64,000 bases of DNA from Imbricaverruca yamaguchii (lineage: Eukaryota > Arthropoda > Thecostraca > Neoverrucidae): NCBI GenBank assembly GCA_034440575.1, contig JAOTOL010000904.1, positions 1-64,000 of the forward strand. The letters are read 5' to 3'. Below are positions 34,956 to 46,276 of this stretch, piece after piece. Both the position numbers and the translations under genes were made by a program. The first letter of the stretch is position 1; each line of letters begins with the position of its first letter. A model generated the notes under the pieces. The model was not told where the DNA came from, did not search any database, and saw only the letters and a list, made by a program, of their open reading frames with translations.

Positions 34956-36319
34956 TCATTTGTTTTGGTCCCAATGAGACTGTTGTGGAATGGTACGACT
35001 CGTCGTTCCACTATATATATTTTTGTCATGGTCCGATCGTAAATTCTTGGTACACCCAGGCTCAGCGTGATTTTCAACGTGCGCGGGCGGAGTTTTTTGG
35101 TCCATGTCGTAAATTTGAAGCACCCCGGCACGACTTTTACCATCTCTTAGGGGTTCCTTGCAAATTATAGGCCTCATCCTGCGTCACAAGCATCTCGTCC
35201 CATTTCCTGGAGCCTCTTTACCGGTTTTCAATGTCTTATGTCCTACCCTCCTCCATATTCATTGTCCTCCTCTATCGTCTTGAAAGGCCTTCTCTTACAT
35301 CCTGGAGCCTTTTACCATGGCATGGAGCTTCCTCTCATGTCCCAGGGGCATTATCTGCCAAATTAGGGGCCTCATGCCACGCTTCGTGAGCTTCCTCCTT
35401 TATCCTGGCAAAGCCTTACCAGTCTTGAGGTAATCTTCAATTTTTTAACCTCACACCCCTTCATACCTGTTACCACACCCATCCTCTCATTTTCTTGGAA
35501 CTCTTTCTGGTCTTCGGGGCCTCATTCAGTCCTGTAGACCTACTCCTTTTTGGGGGACTCCTCTCGAGTCCGGCAAGGCCCTCATTTCTCTTCTAGTCAT
35601 TTTTCAAGCCTCCTCTCACGTCTTGGGGACCTCTTGCTCTGCGTTTTGATTCGAACTTCGCTCATCTTAAGGGTGTTATCCTATCTCCTGGTGAACTCCT
35701 CTTCTCTTCCAGGTTCCTCCTCTACCAAAGTATGCACAACCTTTCTTATCTCGGTGGCCTTGCTATTTCCCGGGGACTTTTTTGGACATCTGCGAGCCTT
35801 CTTTTCCGCCTGGGAGCTATCTCTCTTATCCAATGGCCTTTCCCTCTCATTTTAGGGCCTCCTCGTTCATCATGGGGTGTTATTTCCAACCTTGTGTCGT
35901 ACTCTTCCGAATTAGGTGCTTCCTGCCATGCCTCTGGATCATCCTTTTCTATTTTGGTGGAACCTTACTCGTTTTGGTGCCTTTTGTTGCGTCTCCGAAA
36001 CCGCATCTCATATTCACTGGCTTTCTTTTCCGTCTTAGGGCCTCCTCTCACTTTCGGGGGCCTCCCTTTCCGCTTTGGGGCCTCCTTTGCAATTATGGGG
36101 GCCTCCGTGCCAATTTTTGGCACTCTCTTGATTTCTGGGGCCTCCTATACTCTCCTAGGTGACTCATTTGTAAAATTATGGGACCCCTTTCATGTCCGTC
36201 CCCATCTGTGTTTGGAGCCGCATTATTATCTTAGCAGGTTGCTTTTCCATCCTAGTCTTAAATCTTCTCTTCTAGACAAAGGGAATTTTCTACAAATTAT
36301 GGGCCTCCTGGAGGCCCCT
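34956..36319. repeat. Degenerate CCTCCT/TCCTGGGGC-rich repeat DNA
   Basis: Strongly diverged units of the CCTCTYTCATCCTGGGGC type, intermediate between unique DNA and the sharp array that follows. A palindrome CTCCTGGAGGCC lies at 36303-36318. Plus-strand open frames here are composition effects. Confidence 0.5.
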
Positions 36320-36640
36320 AATTTGTAGAATCCCTTTGTCGTTTTGGGGGCACCTTTTCATCTTGGGGCTTTCTTTTCGTCCTGGATGGCGTCCTTTTGG
36401 TCCAGCAGGGCCTCCTTTACGTCCTGGAGGGTCTCCTTTTCGCCTGGTGGCCTCCTTTTCGTCCTGTATAGCCACCTTTTCGTCCTGGATGGCCTCCTTT
36501 TCGTTCTGGAGGGTCTCCTTTCGTCCTGAAGGCCTCCTTTTCGTCATGGAGGGCCTACATTTCGTACTGGAGGGCCTCCTTTCCATCACGGGGCCTTCTT
36601 TTCATCCTGGGTGCCTCCTTTTCGTCCTGGGGGCCTCCTC
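36320..36640. repeat. ~21 bp minisatellite, second array
   Basis: Same family as 23520-23905 (GGGCCTCCTTTTCGTCCTGG), about 14 units, with the same flank CTGGAGGCCCCTAATTTG. Confidence 0.9.
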
Positions 36641-37278
36641 AAATTTCGGGGGGGGGCGTCGCCCCCAGTCTCACGGTAGGGGTGGCGATTGTCCCCGATG
36701 CCCCCTCCCCCGGTGGCGACGCCCCTGCTTGTACCACATTTTTTTTCCACAACGCCTTTAATTGGTTATTTTTTTCCAAATGAACGCGTGATAGCATGTA
36801 ACTTACGCTTCGTCCCCTGCGTGGCGCTAGTGTCGCTCATCAGTGAAATGTTCGCTCACAGACCACAGGTGCATCACATAGCGTGACGGTGCAGCTGCGC
36901 TCTGTGCCTGACTAGTTGTGAAAAAGGGTAAGTGCACAGTCCTCCACCTGAGTCGCATGTATAGCAAATAGGAAAAAAGCTGGACACTTTAGTGTACCAA
37001 CCGCAAGCAAGCACGCCATGATATGCTATCCACGAGTGCATACCGTCACCCGTCTGTGATGTGGTGAAGAACGCCGGGGCTGAAAACCAGCCGAGAGCGG
37101 GAAAACGAACCGTTCCTATATAGTTGACCAGTTGTATGAGTGCTGTTGCGGATGCCACCCCTGGACCCGAGAGCAGGTTCCAGTCAAAACAAAACGACGC
37201 ATCAAGGACTGTTCTCGACCGACAATGCTTTCGAAGGTATCTAAGTACAAGCAAGACTGGGAAACAGCGAAGATATCC
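36641..37278. other. No recognised feature
   Basis: A G-run and C-rich GTCGCCCCC stretch at 36650-36720, then unique-looking DNA. No gene recognised. Confidence 0.45.
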
Positions 37279-37835
37279 TTATCCCGCGCCGTCTTTCTGG
37301 TCAGATCCTCACACCCCGTCTCGAGGAGGGTCCTTGTATACCACCTCTAATCTTTAAACTAAGCGCTGCACGAAGACGAAAGTCATGCCATTGGGAAACG
37401 CTCGAAGAGTAAGGCCCGAAAACACTCCCTAAATTTTGTCCCCAAAGGTGACGTCACTATGGGATCCAGACTGACATCGTGTTTTTCGCTGGGAGAGTTC
37501 ATTTTGTGGATATTTTGAACGCAAAAAACATCTTAAATCGGAAAAGGGCGCGAGGGGCGGGGATGGCGGAGTAGTTAAGGTGTTGGGCTCTAGGTACCAA
37601 AGGTCCTGGGTTCGACACTAGCGCCGCTCGGGACATTTCCAAATCCCGCGGCCCACCGGCGAAACAGTGTGGGCGGCGCCATTAGCCATGAAGGTGCATA
37701 AAGTGCATCGTGAACCACCCAACATACAAACAAGCAACGGAAAAGGGAGCGATATCGACCATGGTCCCAACATTTTTATCCACCCAAAAACAAACAAAAA
37801 ATCGCTGAACCTTTCAAAATTTAGAATTCTCACTT
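37279..37835. mobile_element. piggyBac-like nonautonomous element, copy 2 (truncated, split by SINE)
   Basis: Begins TTAT (decayed TTAA) followed by CCCGCGCCGTCTTTCTGGTC. It aligns with copies 1 and 3 to 37553 and again from 37738 to about 37835 once the SINE is removed. The right terminus is missing; LINE copy C begins about 100 bp further on. Confidence 0.7.
37539..37752 (+). mobile_element. tRNA-derived SINE, copy 1, with 15 bp TSD
   Basis: The SINE body 37554-37737 is flanked by CGGAAAAGGG(C/A)GCGA at 37539-37553 and 37738-37752. The head resembles a tRNA: box A TGGCGGAGTAG (37564-37574) and box B GGTTCGACAC (37609-37618). The body GTGGGCGGCGCCATTAGCC and an AACAAGCAA-type tail follow. 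Transcription would be by RNA polymerase III and mobilisation by a LINE. The head is closest to Ser/Leu-type tRNAs. It is not a functional tRNA because the acceptor stem cannot pair. Confidence 0.85.
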
Positions 37836-38340
37836 TTGTTCAACCTCTTTTCCTGATGGGCATGGTGGACCGACAAACGTTGCTTTAGGTTAACTCGCCG
37901 TCATGAAAAGTGTTTATTTCAGTCAGAAATTTCGATTTTATCGCTTTCAATGTTATTTACAAATATAATGAACAGTAGTGGCTCCAGTACTGACCCCTGG
38001 GGGACTCCACTAAGAACATTTTGCCATGATGACTTTGTACCATTTAGCATCACTCTTTGCTGTCTACCTGAAAGCCACAACTCTATCCATTTTAAGATGC
38101 TACCCGCAATACCATGGGCCTGCAGCTGCATCATTAACCGTTTATGGTGTACCTTGTCAAAGGGCTTACTAGAGTCAAGATATGCTACATCAACCTGATT
38201 TCCTTGATCAAATTGTCCTGTGGCGAAGTTAAAAAATCCAAGAGATTTGTGAGACACGATCGTCCTTTTCGAAACCCATGTTCAGTATCTTGAATCAATT
38301 TGTTTCCTTTCAGATAACTAACTATTCTATCCTTCATAAT

Positions 38341-38856
38341 TTATTCGAGTACCTTGCACACTAGGGATGTGAGACTTACTGGCCTATAGTTTTCAACTTT
38401 TCCTCTCTCTCCTTTCTTGAGAATAGGAACTACATTTGCCCATTTCCAATGTGTTGAAATTGCATTTTGTGAAACTGATCCACAAAATATTATACTAAGT
38501 GGAAATGCCAGTTCCTTTTCAGCTTCCCGCAATACCTTAGCATAAATTTCATCAGGTCCTCCTGCTTTGTTTGGCATTATTTTCCTGATATGACTGTAAA
38601 CAGCATCACTATCAATGAAATGAACATCATTTATCAGATCACATGCCACTGAACTATGGTGTACGGTCGGCAGATTGGTCATATCTTCCAATGTCACTGA
38701 TTTAAACTGCTTGCTCAGCTCCTCAACCATCTCACTATCCTCACCCAATGTAGTCCCATTTACTTCCAGTGGACCAATTGTGCTAGAAACTTTACTCAGC
38801 TTCCAGAAACTAAAGAACGTTTTACCGTTCCCATTACAGTTCCCAGCTAAATCCAA
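38341..38856 (-). pseudogene. LINE C: EN-RT linker and RT start
   Basis: 171 residues containing KTFFSFWKLSKVSSTIGPLE, SEMVEELSKQFKSVTLEDM and ANVVPILKKGERGKVENYRP. Continuous here but frameshifted from the neighbouring pieces at 37919-38257 and 38834-39409. Confidence 0.75.
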
Positions 38857-39409
38857 TTCTTTTGCTCGCTTTGGTGCTCTGGTTTTTTTGCTTCACAGTG
38901 TCTCTAGCTTTTAGATACGCACTTAGATTTACGATATTTGAAGCTTCTTTAAACACTCTAAATGCAGCTTTCTTAACCTTAATTGCTTTTATCAAGTCTG
39001 GTGCAAGCCATGCTGGCTTTCCTACCCTTCTATTGCGTCTTTGCTTTTGGGGAACATGTCTAATCTGAATTTCCTTGAAGTAAGATTTGAAATTTTCCCA
39101 CATTTCACAGGCATTTAAATTGGAGAATTCTTTTTCCCATCTGATGGCACTTAAAGCCGCTCTCATGCAGTCAAAGGCTGCTCTGTTGAAATTTGGAACC
39201 TTTACCAAATTATCGTTAATAATTTCCCCTACATGTGCCTTGAATCTAACTATGTTATGGTCACTTCTTCCCAGAGTTTCTCCTACAGTCAAGTCTTGAA
39301 CCAAGTCACTTAAATCCGAAAATACAAGGTCCAAGAATGAGTCACGCCTGGTAGGTTCTGTTACAAACTGGTGTAAGTACCGGTCCCCTTCAAGGCATTT
39401 CCTAAACAT
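38834..39409 (-). pseudogene. LINE C: endonuclease C-terminal half
   Basis: 191 residues. TLGRSDHNIVRFK carries the SDH catalytic block of AP-like endonucleases, followed by the basic PQKQRRNRRVGKPAW segment. Copy B lacks this SDH block through deletion. Confidence 0.8.
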
Positions 39410-39835
39410 TTTGCATGATGGGAGCCAACACCAACATTTTCGTATCCTTTTAGATTAAAGTCACCAAGAATAAGGCACCTCCTCTTAAAGTTTCTACTGA
39501 TTTCCTCACAAATCTCCTTGTCAAGCTCCAGTTGCTGAGAATGTGGCAGGGTTCCTGATCGGTAGAAAGCTCCTATCCTCGGAGTATTGCTGTTGCCTTT
39601 TCCCACAGTGACATCAAGTCAAATGGACTCCACAGACATTTTTATCCCCAACTGCTACTTTTTGAGAACTGAATAAGCTATTCATATAGAGCATTACGCC
39701 ACCCCTTTCATTGTTGGACCCCTATTGCACGAAAACATATTGTATCCCTGAATCTCATAGTCCTGCAAGTTATCTCCAAAATACCCTTCACTGACCCATG
39801 CCTCCGTAATGCAAACAAAATCTGGTTCCTCCTCA

Positions 39836-40096
39836 TAAAGACATAAAGACATAAAAGATCTTGAGTATCTTGAATCAATCTGCTACCTTCCAGATAACTA
39901 ACTATTCTATCCTTGATAATTGATTCGAGTACCTTGCAGACTAGGGATGTGAGACTCATTGGCCTATAGTTTTCAACTTTCCCTCTTTCTCCTTTCTTGA
40001 AAATAGGAACTACATTTGCCCTTTTCCAATCGGTTGGAATTTCATTATGTGAAACTGATCTACAAAATATTATACTAAGTGGAAATGCCAGTTCCT
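39836..40096 (-). mobile_element. Embedded CR1-like LINE fragment within copy C
   Basis: Plus-strand order: ATAAAGACATAAAGACATAA (a LINE 3' tail) joins directly to an internal RT segment, which ends at GCCAGTTCCTC; the endonuclease of copy C then resumes. CCTC occurs at both junctions. The fragment lacks everything between the middle of the RT and the tail, so it is internally deleted. It makes an in-frame fusion of endonuclease residues CYVAEE to RT residues LAFPLSIIF. Confidence 0.75.
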
Positions 40097-40520
40097 CAGC
40101 AACATAACACTTGAACTCATCAAATCTGGATCGGATACTCTGAGTATTAACCATCATACACTTCACAAATGTTCCATAACCACCTTTGGCTTTTTCATGC
40201 TGAGGAGTTCTTTTATCACTAGATGAACTATCACTCTGCCTCCTTGAACTACTGCTTTCCCTATTTAGTGACCTTGAGGTTCTATTGCCTTGGCTGACAC
40301 TATTGGAATATTCTTGAGTTGGCAATGCAATTTCATCCTTCCCCACCCTATTTCCTAGTTTCCCTGAAGGACATGCTCATGCACTTTGTCTAACACATGG
40401 ACCCCCCCCCCCCTTATCGGAGAAGTGCAGGCCATCCCTCTGATAGAGGCCCCATGATGCATAAACCTGCACCACGCGTCTACAAAGGTGAAACCTAACT
40501 CATGGAAGAGCTTACCTACC

Positions 40521-40930
40521 TATTCGGGTACTGGTCCATTGCTTCCATGCAACACCCATATCCATAATCGTAAGCTCTTAAAATATCCTGGGTCATGTGA
40601 TCTCCTCTTCAATGGCGACAAGGCTCATGCATAGACTGCTCCAAAATATTCTCATCAGCGCCATCTATAAATTGAATTACTAGTTCAGCTTCTAACAAGA
40701 GAGGGCAGCACATGGCGGGCAGCCATACTCCAGGCAGGCTCAATCACCCGTCAGAACCCGAGGCCGGCCAATTCAGCCAACGCTGAAAACAGACTGGCCC
40801 CCGGGTTCGAGAGGTCGGTGGAGGCGATGATTGTGAAGACCTCACGTCAACTCGTATGACGGTCAATTCGTAGTCCGTCTCGAGGTTCTCACAGAGAGCC
40901 AAGCACAGCGCCGATCTAGATGTGCAGGCT
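40521..40930. other. No recognised feature
   Basis: Spacer between LINE C and the 52 bp satellite. Nothing recognised. Confidence 0.5.
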
Positions 40931-42643
40931 ACCACTCCGCCATGGTCATCTCGGACCCTCCTGGACAAGATATGGCTGGATGGTGTAGTCCCACCGTGGC
41001 CATCTCGGCCCCCTGGGTCAGGCACGGCTGGATGGTGTAGTCCCACCGTGGCCATCTCGGCCCCCCTGGGTCAGGCACGGCTGGATGGTGTAGTCCCACC
41101 GTGCCCATCTCGGCCCCCCTGGGTCAGGTACGGCTGGATGGTGTAGTCCCACCGTGGCCATCTCGGTCCCCCTGGGTCAGGCACGGCTGGATGGTGTAGT
41201 CCCACCGTGGCCATCTCGGCCCCCTGGGTCACGTACGGCTGGATGGTGTAGTCCCACCGTGGCCATCTCGGTCCCCCTGGGTCAGGCACGGCTGGATGGT
41301 GTAGTCCCACCGTGGCCATCTCGGCCCCCTGGGTCAGGTACGGCTGGATGGTGTAGTCCCACCGTGGCCATCTCGGTCCCCCTGGGTCACGTACGGCTGG
41401 ATGGTGTGTCCCACCGTGGCCATCTCGGTCCCTGGGTCAGGTACGGCTGGATGGTGTAGTCCCACCGTGGCCATCTCGGCCCCCTGGGTCAGGTACGGCT
41501 GGATGGTGTAGTCCCACCGTGGCCATCTCGGTCCCCCTGGGTCAGGTACGGCTGGATGGTGTAGTCCCACCGTGGCCATCTCGGCCCCCCTGGGTCAGGT
41601 ACGGCTGGATGGTGTAGTCCCACCGTGGCCATCTCGGTCCCCCTGGGTCAGGTACGGCTGGATGGTTCCATCTCGGTCCCCCTGGGTCGGTACGGCTGGA
41701 TGGTGTAGTCCCACCGTGCCCCGGCCCCCGGGTCGGGGGGGTCCACCGTGGCCATCTCGGCCCTGGGTCAGGTCGGCTGGATGGTCCCCCCCTGGGTCAG
41801 GTACGGCTGGATGGTGTAGTCCCACCGTGGCCATCTCGGTCCCCCTGGGTCAGGTACGGCTGGATGGTGTAGTCCCACCGTGCCATCTCGGTCCCCCTGG
41901 GTCAGGTACGGCTGGATGGTGTAGTCCCACCGTGGCCATCTCGGTCCCCCTGGGTCAGGTACGGCTGGATGGTGTAGTCCCACCGTGGCCATCTCGGCCC
42001 CCCTGGGTCAGGTACGGCTGGATGGTGTAGTCCCACCGTGGCCATCTCGGCCCTGGTCAGCCCCTGGGTCAGGTACGGCTGGATGGTGTAGTCCCACCGT
42101 GGCCATCTCGGCCCTGTGTTCTCGGTCCCCCTGGGTCAGGTACGGCTGGATGGTGTAGTCCCACCGTGGCCATCTCGGTCCCCCTGGGTCAGGTACGGCT
42201 GGATGGTGTAGTCCCACCGTGGCCATCTCGGTCCCCCTGGGTCAGGTACGGCTGGATGGTGTAGTCCCACCGTGGCCATCTCGGTCCCCCTGGGTCACGT
42301 ACGGCTGGATGGTGTAGTCCCACCGTGGCCATCTCGGCCCCCCTGGGTCAGGTACGGCTGGATGGTGTAGTCCCACCGTGGCCATCTCGGTCCCCCTGGG
42401 TCAGGTACGGCTGGATGGGTAGTCCACCGTGGCCATCTCGGCCCCCTGGGTCAGGTACGGCTGGATGGTGTAGTCCCACCGTGGCCATCTCGGTCCCCCT
42501 GGGTCAGGCGTACGGCTGGATGGTGTAGTCCCACCGTGGCCATCTCGGCCCCCCTGGGTCAGGTACGGCTGGATGGTGTAGTCCCACCGTGGCCATCTCG
42601 GCCCCCCTGGGTCAGGTACGGCTGGATGGTATGATCCCACCAT
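40931..42643. repeat. 52 bp satellite, ~32 copies
   Basis: Unit core GTCCCACCGTGGCCATCTCG, then CCCCCTGGGTCAGG and TACGGCTGGATGGTGTA. Two subtypes alternate (CTCGGCCCC and CTCGGTCCC). A disordered block with short deletions lies at 41640-41800, possibly an assembly or slippage artefact. Open frames on both strands are repeat-driven. Confidence 0.95.
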
Positions 42644-42940
42644 GAGCTCGCAGCAAGAGTGGTTTGTTTGGGACCCTACGAGACGTTCTGGGAGGATTCA
42701 GTGCTTCTGACATCACGGCCGCATTCAGACCATGCCCTGCGGCCCAGGTGGGAACCTCCATAAGTCTGCGGTTGGTACCGGCTAAACACTGCACCAGAAC
42801 TGCCATAGTGCGGCATCCAGTGGAGCCCCTTACTTTCCAGTTCCTTCGTGCATTGGTGGACTTACTAACTGGCTAGCTGATGACCGCTGGTCATGCGTTG
42901 ACAGGTGACGAACAGGTGACGAATTGACAGGTGACGAACG
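42644..42940. other. Spacer with short 12 bp repeat at its end
   Basis: ACAGGTGACGAA repeats about three times at 42899-42938. Otherwise no feature. Confidence 0.6.
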
Positions 42941-43226
42941 GCTGGTTATCGGTGATAACGATCGGCCGCGGCTGGTTAACCGTGATAACGGTCGGCCGCG
43001 GCTGGTTATCGGTGATAACGGTCGGCCACGGTGGGTTATCAGGAGTCACGGTCGTCCACGGTGGGTTATCGGGGGTAACGGGCGAGAATGGCTGGGTATG
43101 GGGTAACGGCCGGTAATGGTGGGTTATCGGGGGCAACGGCCGGTAATGATGGGGTATGGGGGTAACGGCCGGTAATGGTTGGGTATGGGGGTAACGGCCG
43201 GTAAAGGTGGGTTATCGGTGGTAACG
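42941..43226. repeat. 30 bp minisatellite, ~9 copies
   Basis: Unit GGTTATCGGTGATAACGGTC then GGCCGCGGCT. Each unit contains the palindromic core TTATCGGTGATAA. It drifts to GGGTATGGGGGTAACGGCCG in the right half. Confidence 0.9.
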
Positions 43227-43670
43227 ACAGGCGAAATTCGAATATCATTCACGTTCGCCATTTTTCTAAACACCAACCGACTTCGTCGATATCGAACGAA
43301 CTTTGAGAATATGTGTATCGTGTCCAATCATGGGAGGGGTTTTCTCTGAGATCACTAGGGAAGAGATTGGCTGAATGCCATCTATCAATCACACGACAGC
43401 TAATTTACGGGACCGGATATATGGCTGTGAAAAACAGCGATACACGTCAATCTTGTTGTTTGGCTGCATTTATTTTGTTTGCTGTTATTTACATGCATTT
43501 GTACCTAAATCCATAGCTATCAAACAATGTACACGATATAGATATTACCGGATCAAAGATTTTGTGTGGGTATGAGAGCGAAAATTAGAACGGTACCTTA
43601 CCACCTTACCACCCGGAGGGGCGCCGTTGACTGAAAATGTCGTGAGCGGGGCAGAGACTGGGGAGGAGTG
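43227..43670. other. No recognised feature
   Basis: Spacer between arrays; nothing recognised. Confidence 0.5.
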
Positions 43671-43785
43671 ACACATCTGAGCCTGCCACGGGGCACATCT
43701 GAGCCTGCCACGGGGCACATCTGAGCCTGCCACGGGGCACATCTGAGCCTGCCACGGGTCACATCTGAGCCTGCTACGGGGCACT
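43671..43785. repeat. 22 bp minisatellite, 5 copies
   Basis: Five units of GCACATCTGAGCCTGCCACG + GG, nearly identical, so a recent expansion. Confidence 0.95.
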
Positions 43786-44712
43786 TTTTCTCCTCGTAGG
43801 GGCGTGTTTCACCTGTTATCTGACGAACAATCTGTTTTCGGACAAATCATTACTGAAGTAATCCTATGTATCATAAAATACAAATACACAATTGGGGTCT
43901 CTGCTCCCCATCCAGATAGCAATTGCACTGGAAGGACAATAGCTCCACTCGACAAGCTTATCACCATTCACTATGCCCCTACAGAGCGTTGGGCCACACA
44001 CACTGACACACATCACGACACACGTCTCAGGCGACAACACGTGGCTGGCAACACCGCACTCATCGCCGAGTAACACGAGCCAAGAAGCCGTCACGTACTG
44101 GAGGTCGTATAAGACGACCCGGCTACAAGCCCGACAGGCTAACGTGCGAGGTACACAGTCGCTGTATGGTGGAAGGCCCCTGGGGTCAAGGTGACAGACT
44201 GCCACCCTAAGTGAACATCTTTTGATGCGGCCCTGTCAACAGCAATATAGTGTCCTTAATTTTCTGCCGTGTCATGCGGATGCTTAGCATGCTCTCCGCT
44301 CACTGTGTTGTAAAAGGAACTGTCCATATGTGTTGTGTCTGTGTGAGAGTGATTCTGGTGGTGTCCGCCTGACAATGCTTAGGTTCGACTTAGATATATA
44401 CGACTCCAACTCTTGTTGATAACTTTGATCGGTGCAACTGAAGCATATGCCTTGTGTGAATTAAAGCACAATCTGAACACGCTCCTGATGATGCTATGTT
44501 AAATAACGAAACGTCACACGTGTAGAATATAATATATGTGCTTTTTAAGTCAAATACCTTTGCTCATTATGAACTTTAACACAACCCTAAACCAGCACGA
44601 ATGCGATCACAAAAAGCCAATAAGAATAATCGAAACCACGTCCAAGAACCCTACCAAAATCAACGCCCCAGTGACCTTCAACAAACAATGCATATTCCAC
44701 AACATAATTCAA

Positions 44713-44754
<42 letters not shown>

Positions 44755-45044
44755 CCGTATCCAACACGCCAGTTAGCTCGGCTCATCCTTATCGTGTAGG
44801 CCAGGTATGGGCAAGTTGCATTCACCGCTCGGTGCGGTTCGGATGGGGGGAGTACTTTCCCCGGCCAGTACGGTGCCGGCCAGACGACCGTGGCGCCACC
44901 ATGGGCTACCTAATATCAACAGGTGCAGTGGGTAGGCCCTGGCGCCACCAACCTCAGTGTGAAGCGCTGTGCCGCGGTGTGCGAGTCGGACGTTGTCCCG
45001 CGGGGTCACCTTACTTAGCTGACTCCACCTCTGACAGGTCAGTG
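43786..45044. other. No gene; (TA)n at 44717-44750
   Basis: Contains a TA dinucleotide run of about 17 units. No coding exon recognised in the remainder. Confidence 0.5.
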
Positions 45045-45340
45045 CGGGGCCCAACTACAAGGTGTCTTTCTGTATTCCTCCATTGGTGGCTGCTCTTGAG
45101 GAGCCTCATAGACCTCCTCTTATCCTCCTTAGCTGGGCGTCCATGGTGACGTATTTTGCTAGTATTGCCAGTATTCCTCCAGTATTGGCTGCTTTCGAGA
45201 AGTCTCACAGTCCGCCTGCTATCCCCATTAATTGAGTGCACATAGTCACGCATTTTGCTGATATCCGGCTCCTGAAGAGCAGCAACCGGACATTGGTAGC
45301 TGCTCTTCAGGAGCCGGATACTCCATTTTCCACCCACCCA
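45045..45340. repeat. ~100 bp degenerate repeat with a perfect 22 bp hairpin
   Basis: Three diverged blocks share CTCCANTATTGGCTGCT...GAG and resemble each other over about 100-120 bp. TATCCGGCTCCTGAAGAGCAGC at 45262-45283 pairs perfectly with 45299-45320 across a 15 nt loop. Confidence 0.7.
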
Positions 45341-45626
45341 ATGTATCCACATGTGGTGCTAAATGTATTCAATTATTGATTTTGCTTACCAATGCGTTGG
45401 TGGATACCACAACTACATCACGGTGACGGCAAAGTACGCTACGACGAAGCTTGCTGTCTCCGCCAGTTTGTCGGGATAACCACAGTGTAGGGGATTATTG
45501 TACAGGTGCTGGTGACGCTGGTCAGACATGCGATACGATCACAATGTCCGGCAAAGCCAAGCTGCACGTAAGCACCACTTATCTCAGAGGTGGCGCTGAT
45601 GAGCCACTTTGACAGATCTTTCACGA
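45341..45626. other. No recognised feature
   Basis: Short unique-looking spacer. Confidence 0.5.
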
Positions 45627-46070
45627 GAGAGTTGCCAATAGAGCGTTGCCACCAGAGCCTAACCACTAGAGCATTGCCAATAGAGTATTGCCACCAGAGC
45701 CTAACCACTAGAGCATTGACACTGGAACATTTTCACTAAAGCATAGTCACAAAAGCATTGGCGCTGGAGCATCGCCACAAGTGACTGTTACCAGCGCATT
45801 ACCATTAGAATATTGCCACTAGAATGTTGCCACTAGAGCATTGTCACTGTGGCACTGTCACGGGAGTATTCCCACTAGAGTATTGCTAATAGACCATTGC
45901 CACTACAGCACTGCCACTAGAGTATTGCCACTAGAGTATTCCCACTAGAGTATTGCTAATAGACCATTGCCACTACAGCACTGCCACTAGAGTATTGCCA
46001 CTAGAGTATTGCCCCTAGAGTATTGCCACTAGAGTATTGTCACTGGGGCATTGTCACTAGGGCATTGACG
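45627..46070. repeat. 15 bp minisatellite (ATTGCCACTAGAGTA)
   Basis: About 28 units of ATTGCCACTAGAGTA with variants. A ~75 bp block at 45865-45935 is repeated at about 45935-46005, showing higher-order duplication. Confidence 0.9.
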
Positions 46071-46276
46071 CGATCTCTTTCGACCCATGGCCTTATTGTT
46101 GCCTTTAGCATTTGGCCTTCTGGGTGAAAGATGTTCCACCGTACCGCCCTCTTCCTTGCGTATTGTACACAATATAGCGTCTACGTACGCATAGGTAATA
46201 AATAAATGGACGGTATCTAGCCATTGGATAGCCGGACGAGGAACAGGGTTGGAGACGCCTCGAGTAAAGCAAAAGC
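46071..46276. other. No recognised feature
   Basis: Short spacer between arrays. Confidence 0.5.

Larger units (their letters stand above)
37941..40520 (-). mobile_element. CR1-like LINE copy C (mosaic, both ends missing)
   Basis: The minus strand holds RT up to just before FADD (missing downstream), the EN-RT linker, a fuller endonuclease (HQFVTEPTRRDSFLDLVFSD, ETLGRSDHNIVRFK) and part of the Ser-rich linker and esterase. The absence of the 3' end is not explained by target-primed insertion and implies a later deletion at about 37940. A second LINE fragment is embedded at 39836-40096. Confidence 0.85.

Noticed and set aside
37554..37630. Functional tRNA gene
   Set aside because: Boxes A and B are present, but the acceptor stem does not close and a non-tRNA body and tail follow, with a target duplication. 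It is a SINE.
43671..43785. Possible coding repeats of a secreted protein
   Set aside because: Five near-identical 22 bp units shift frame at each unit, so they cannot encode a repeated peptide.
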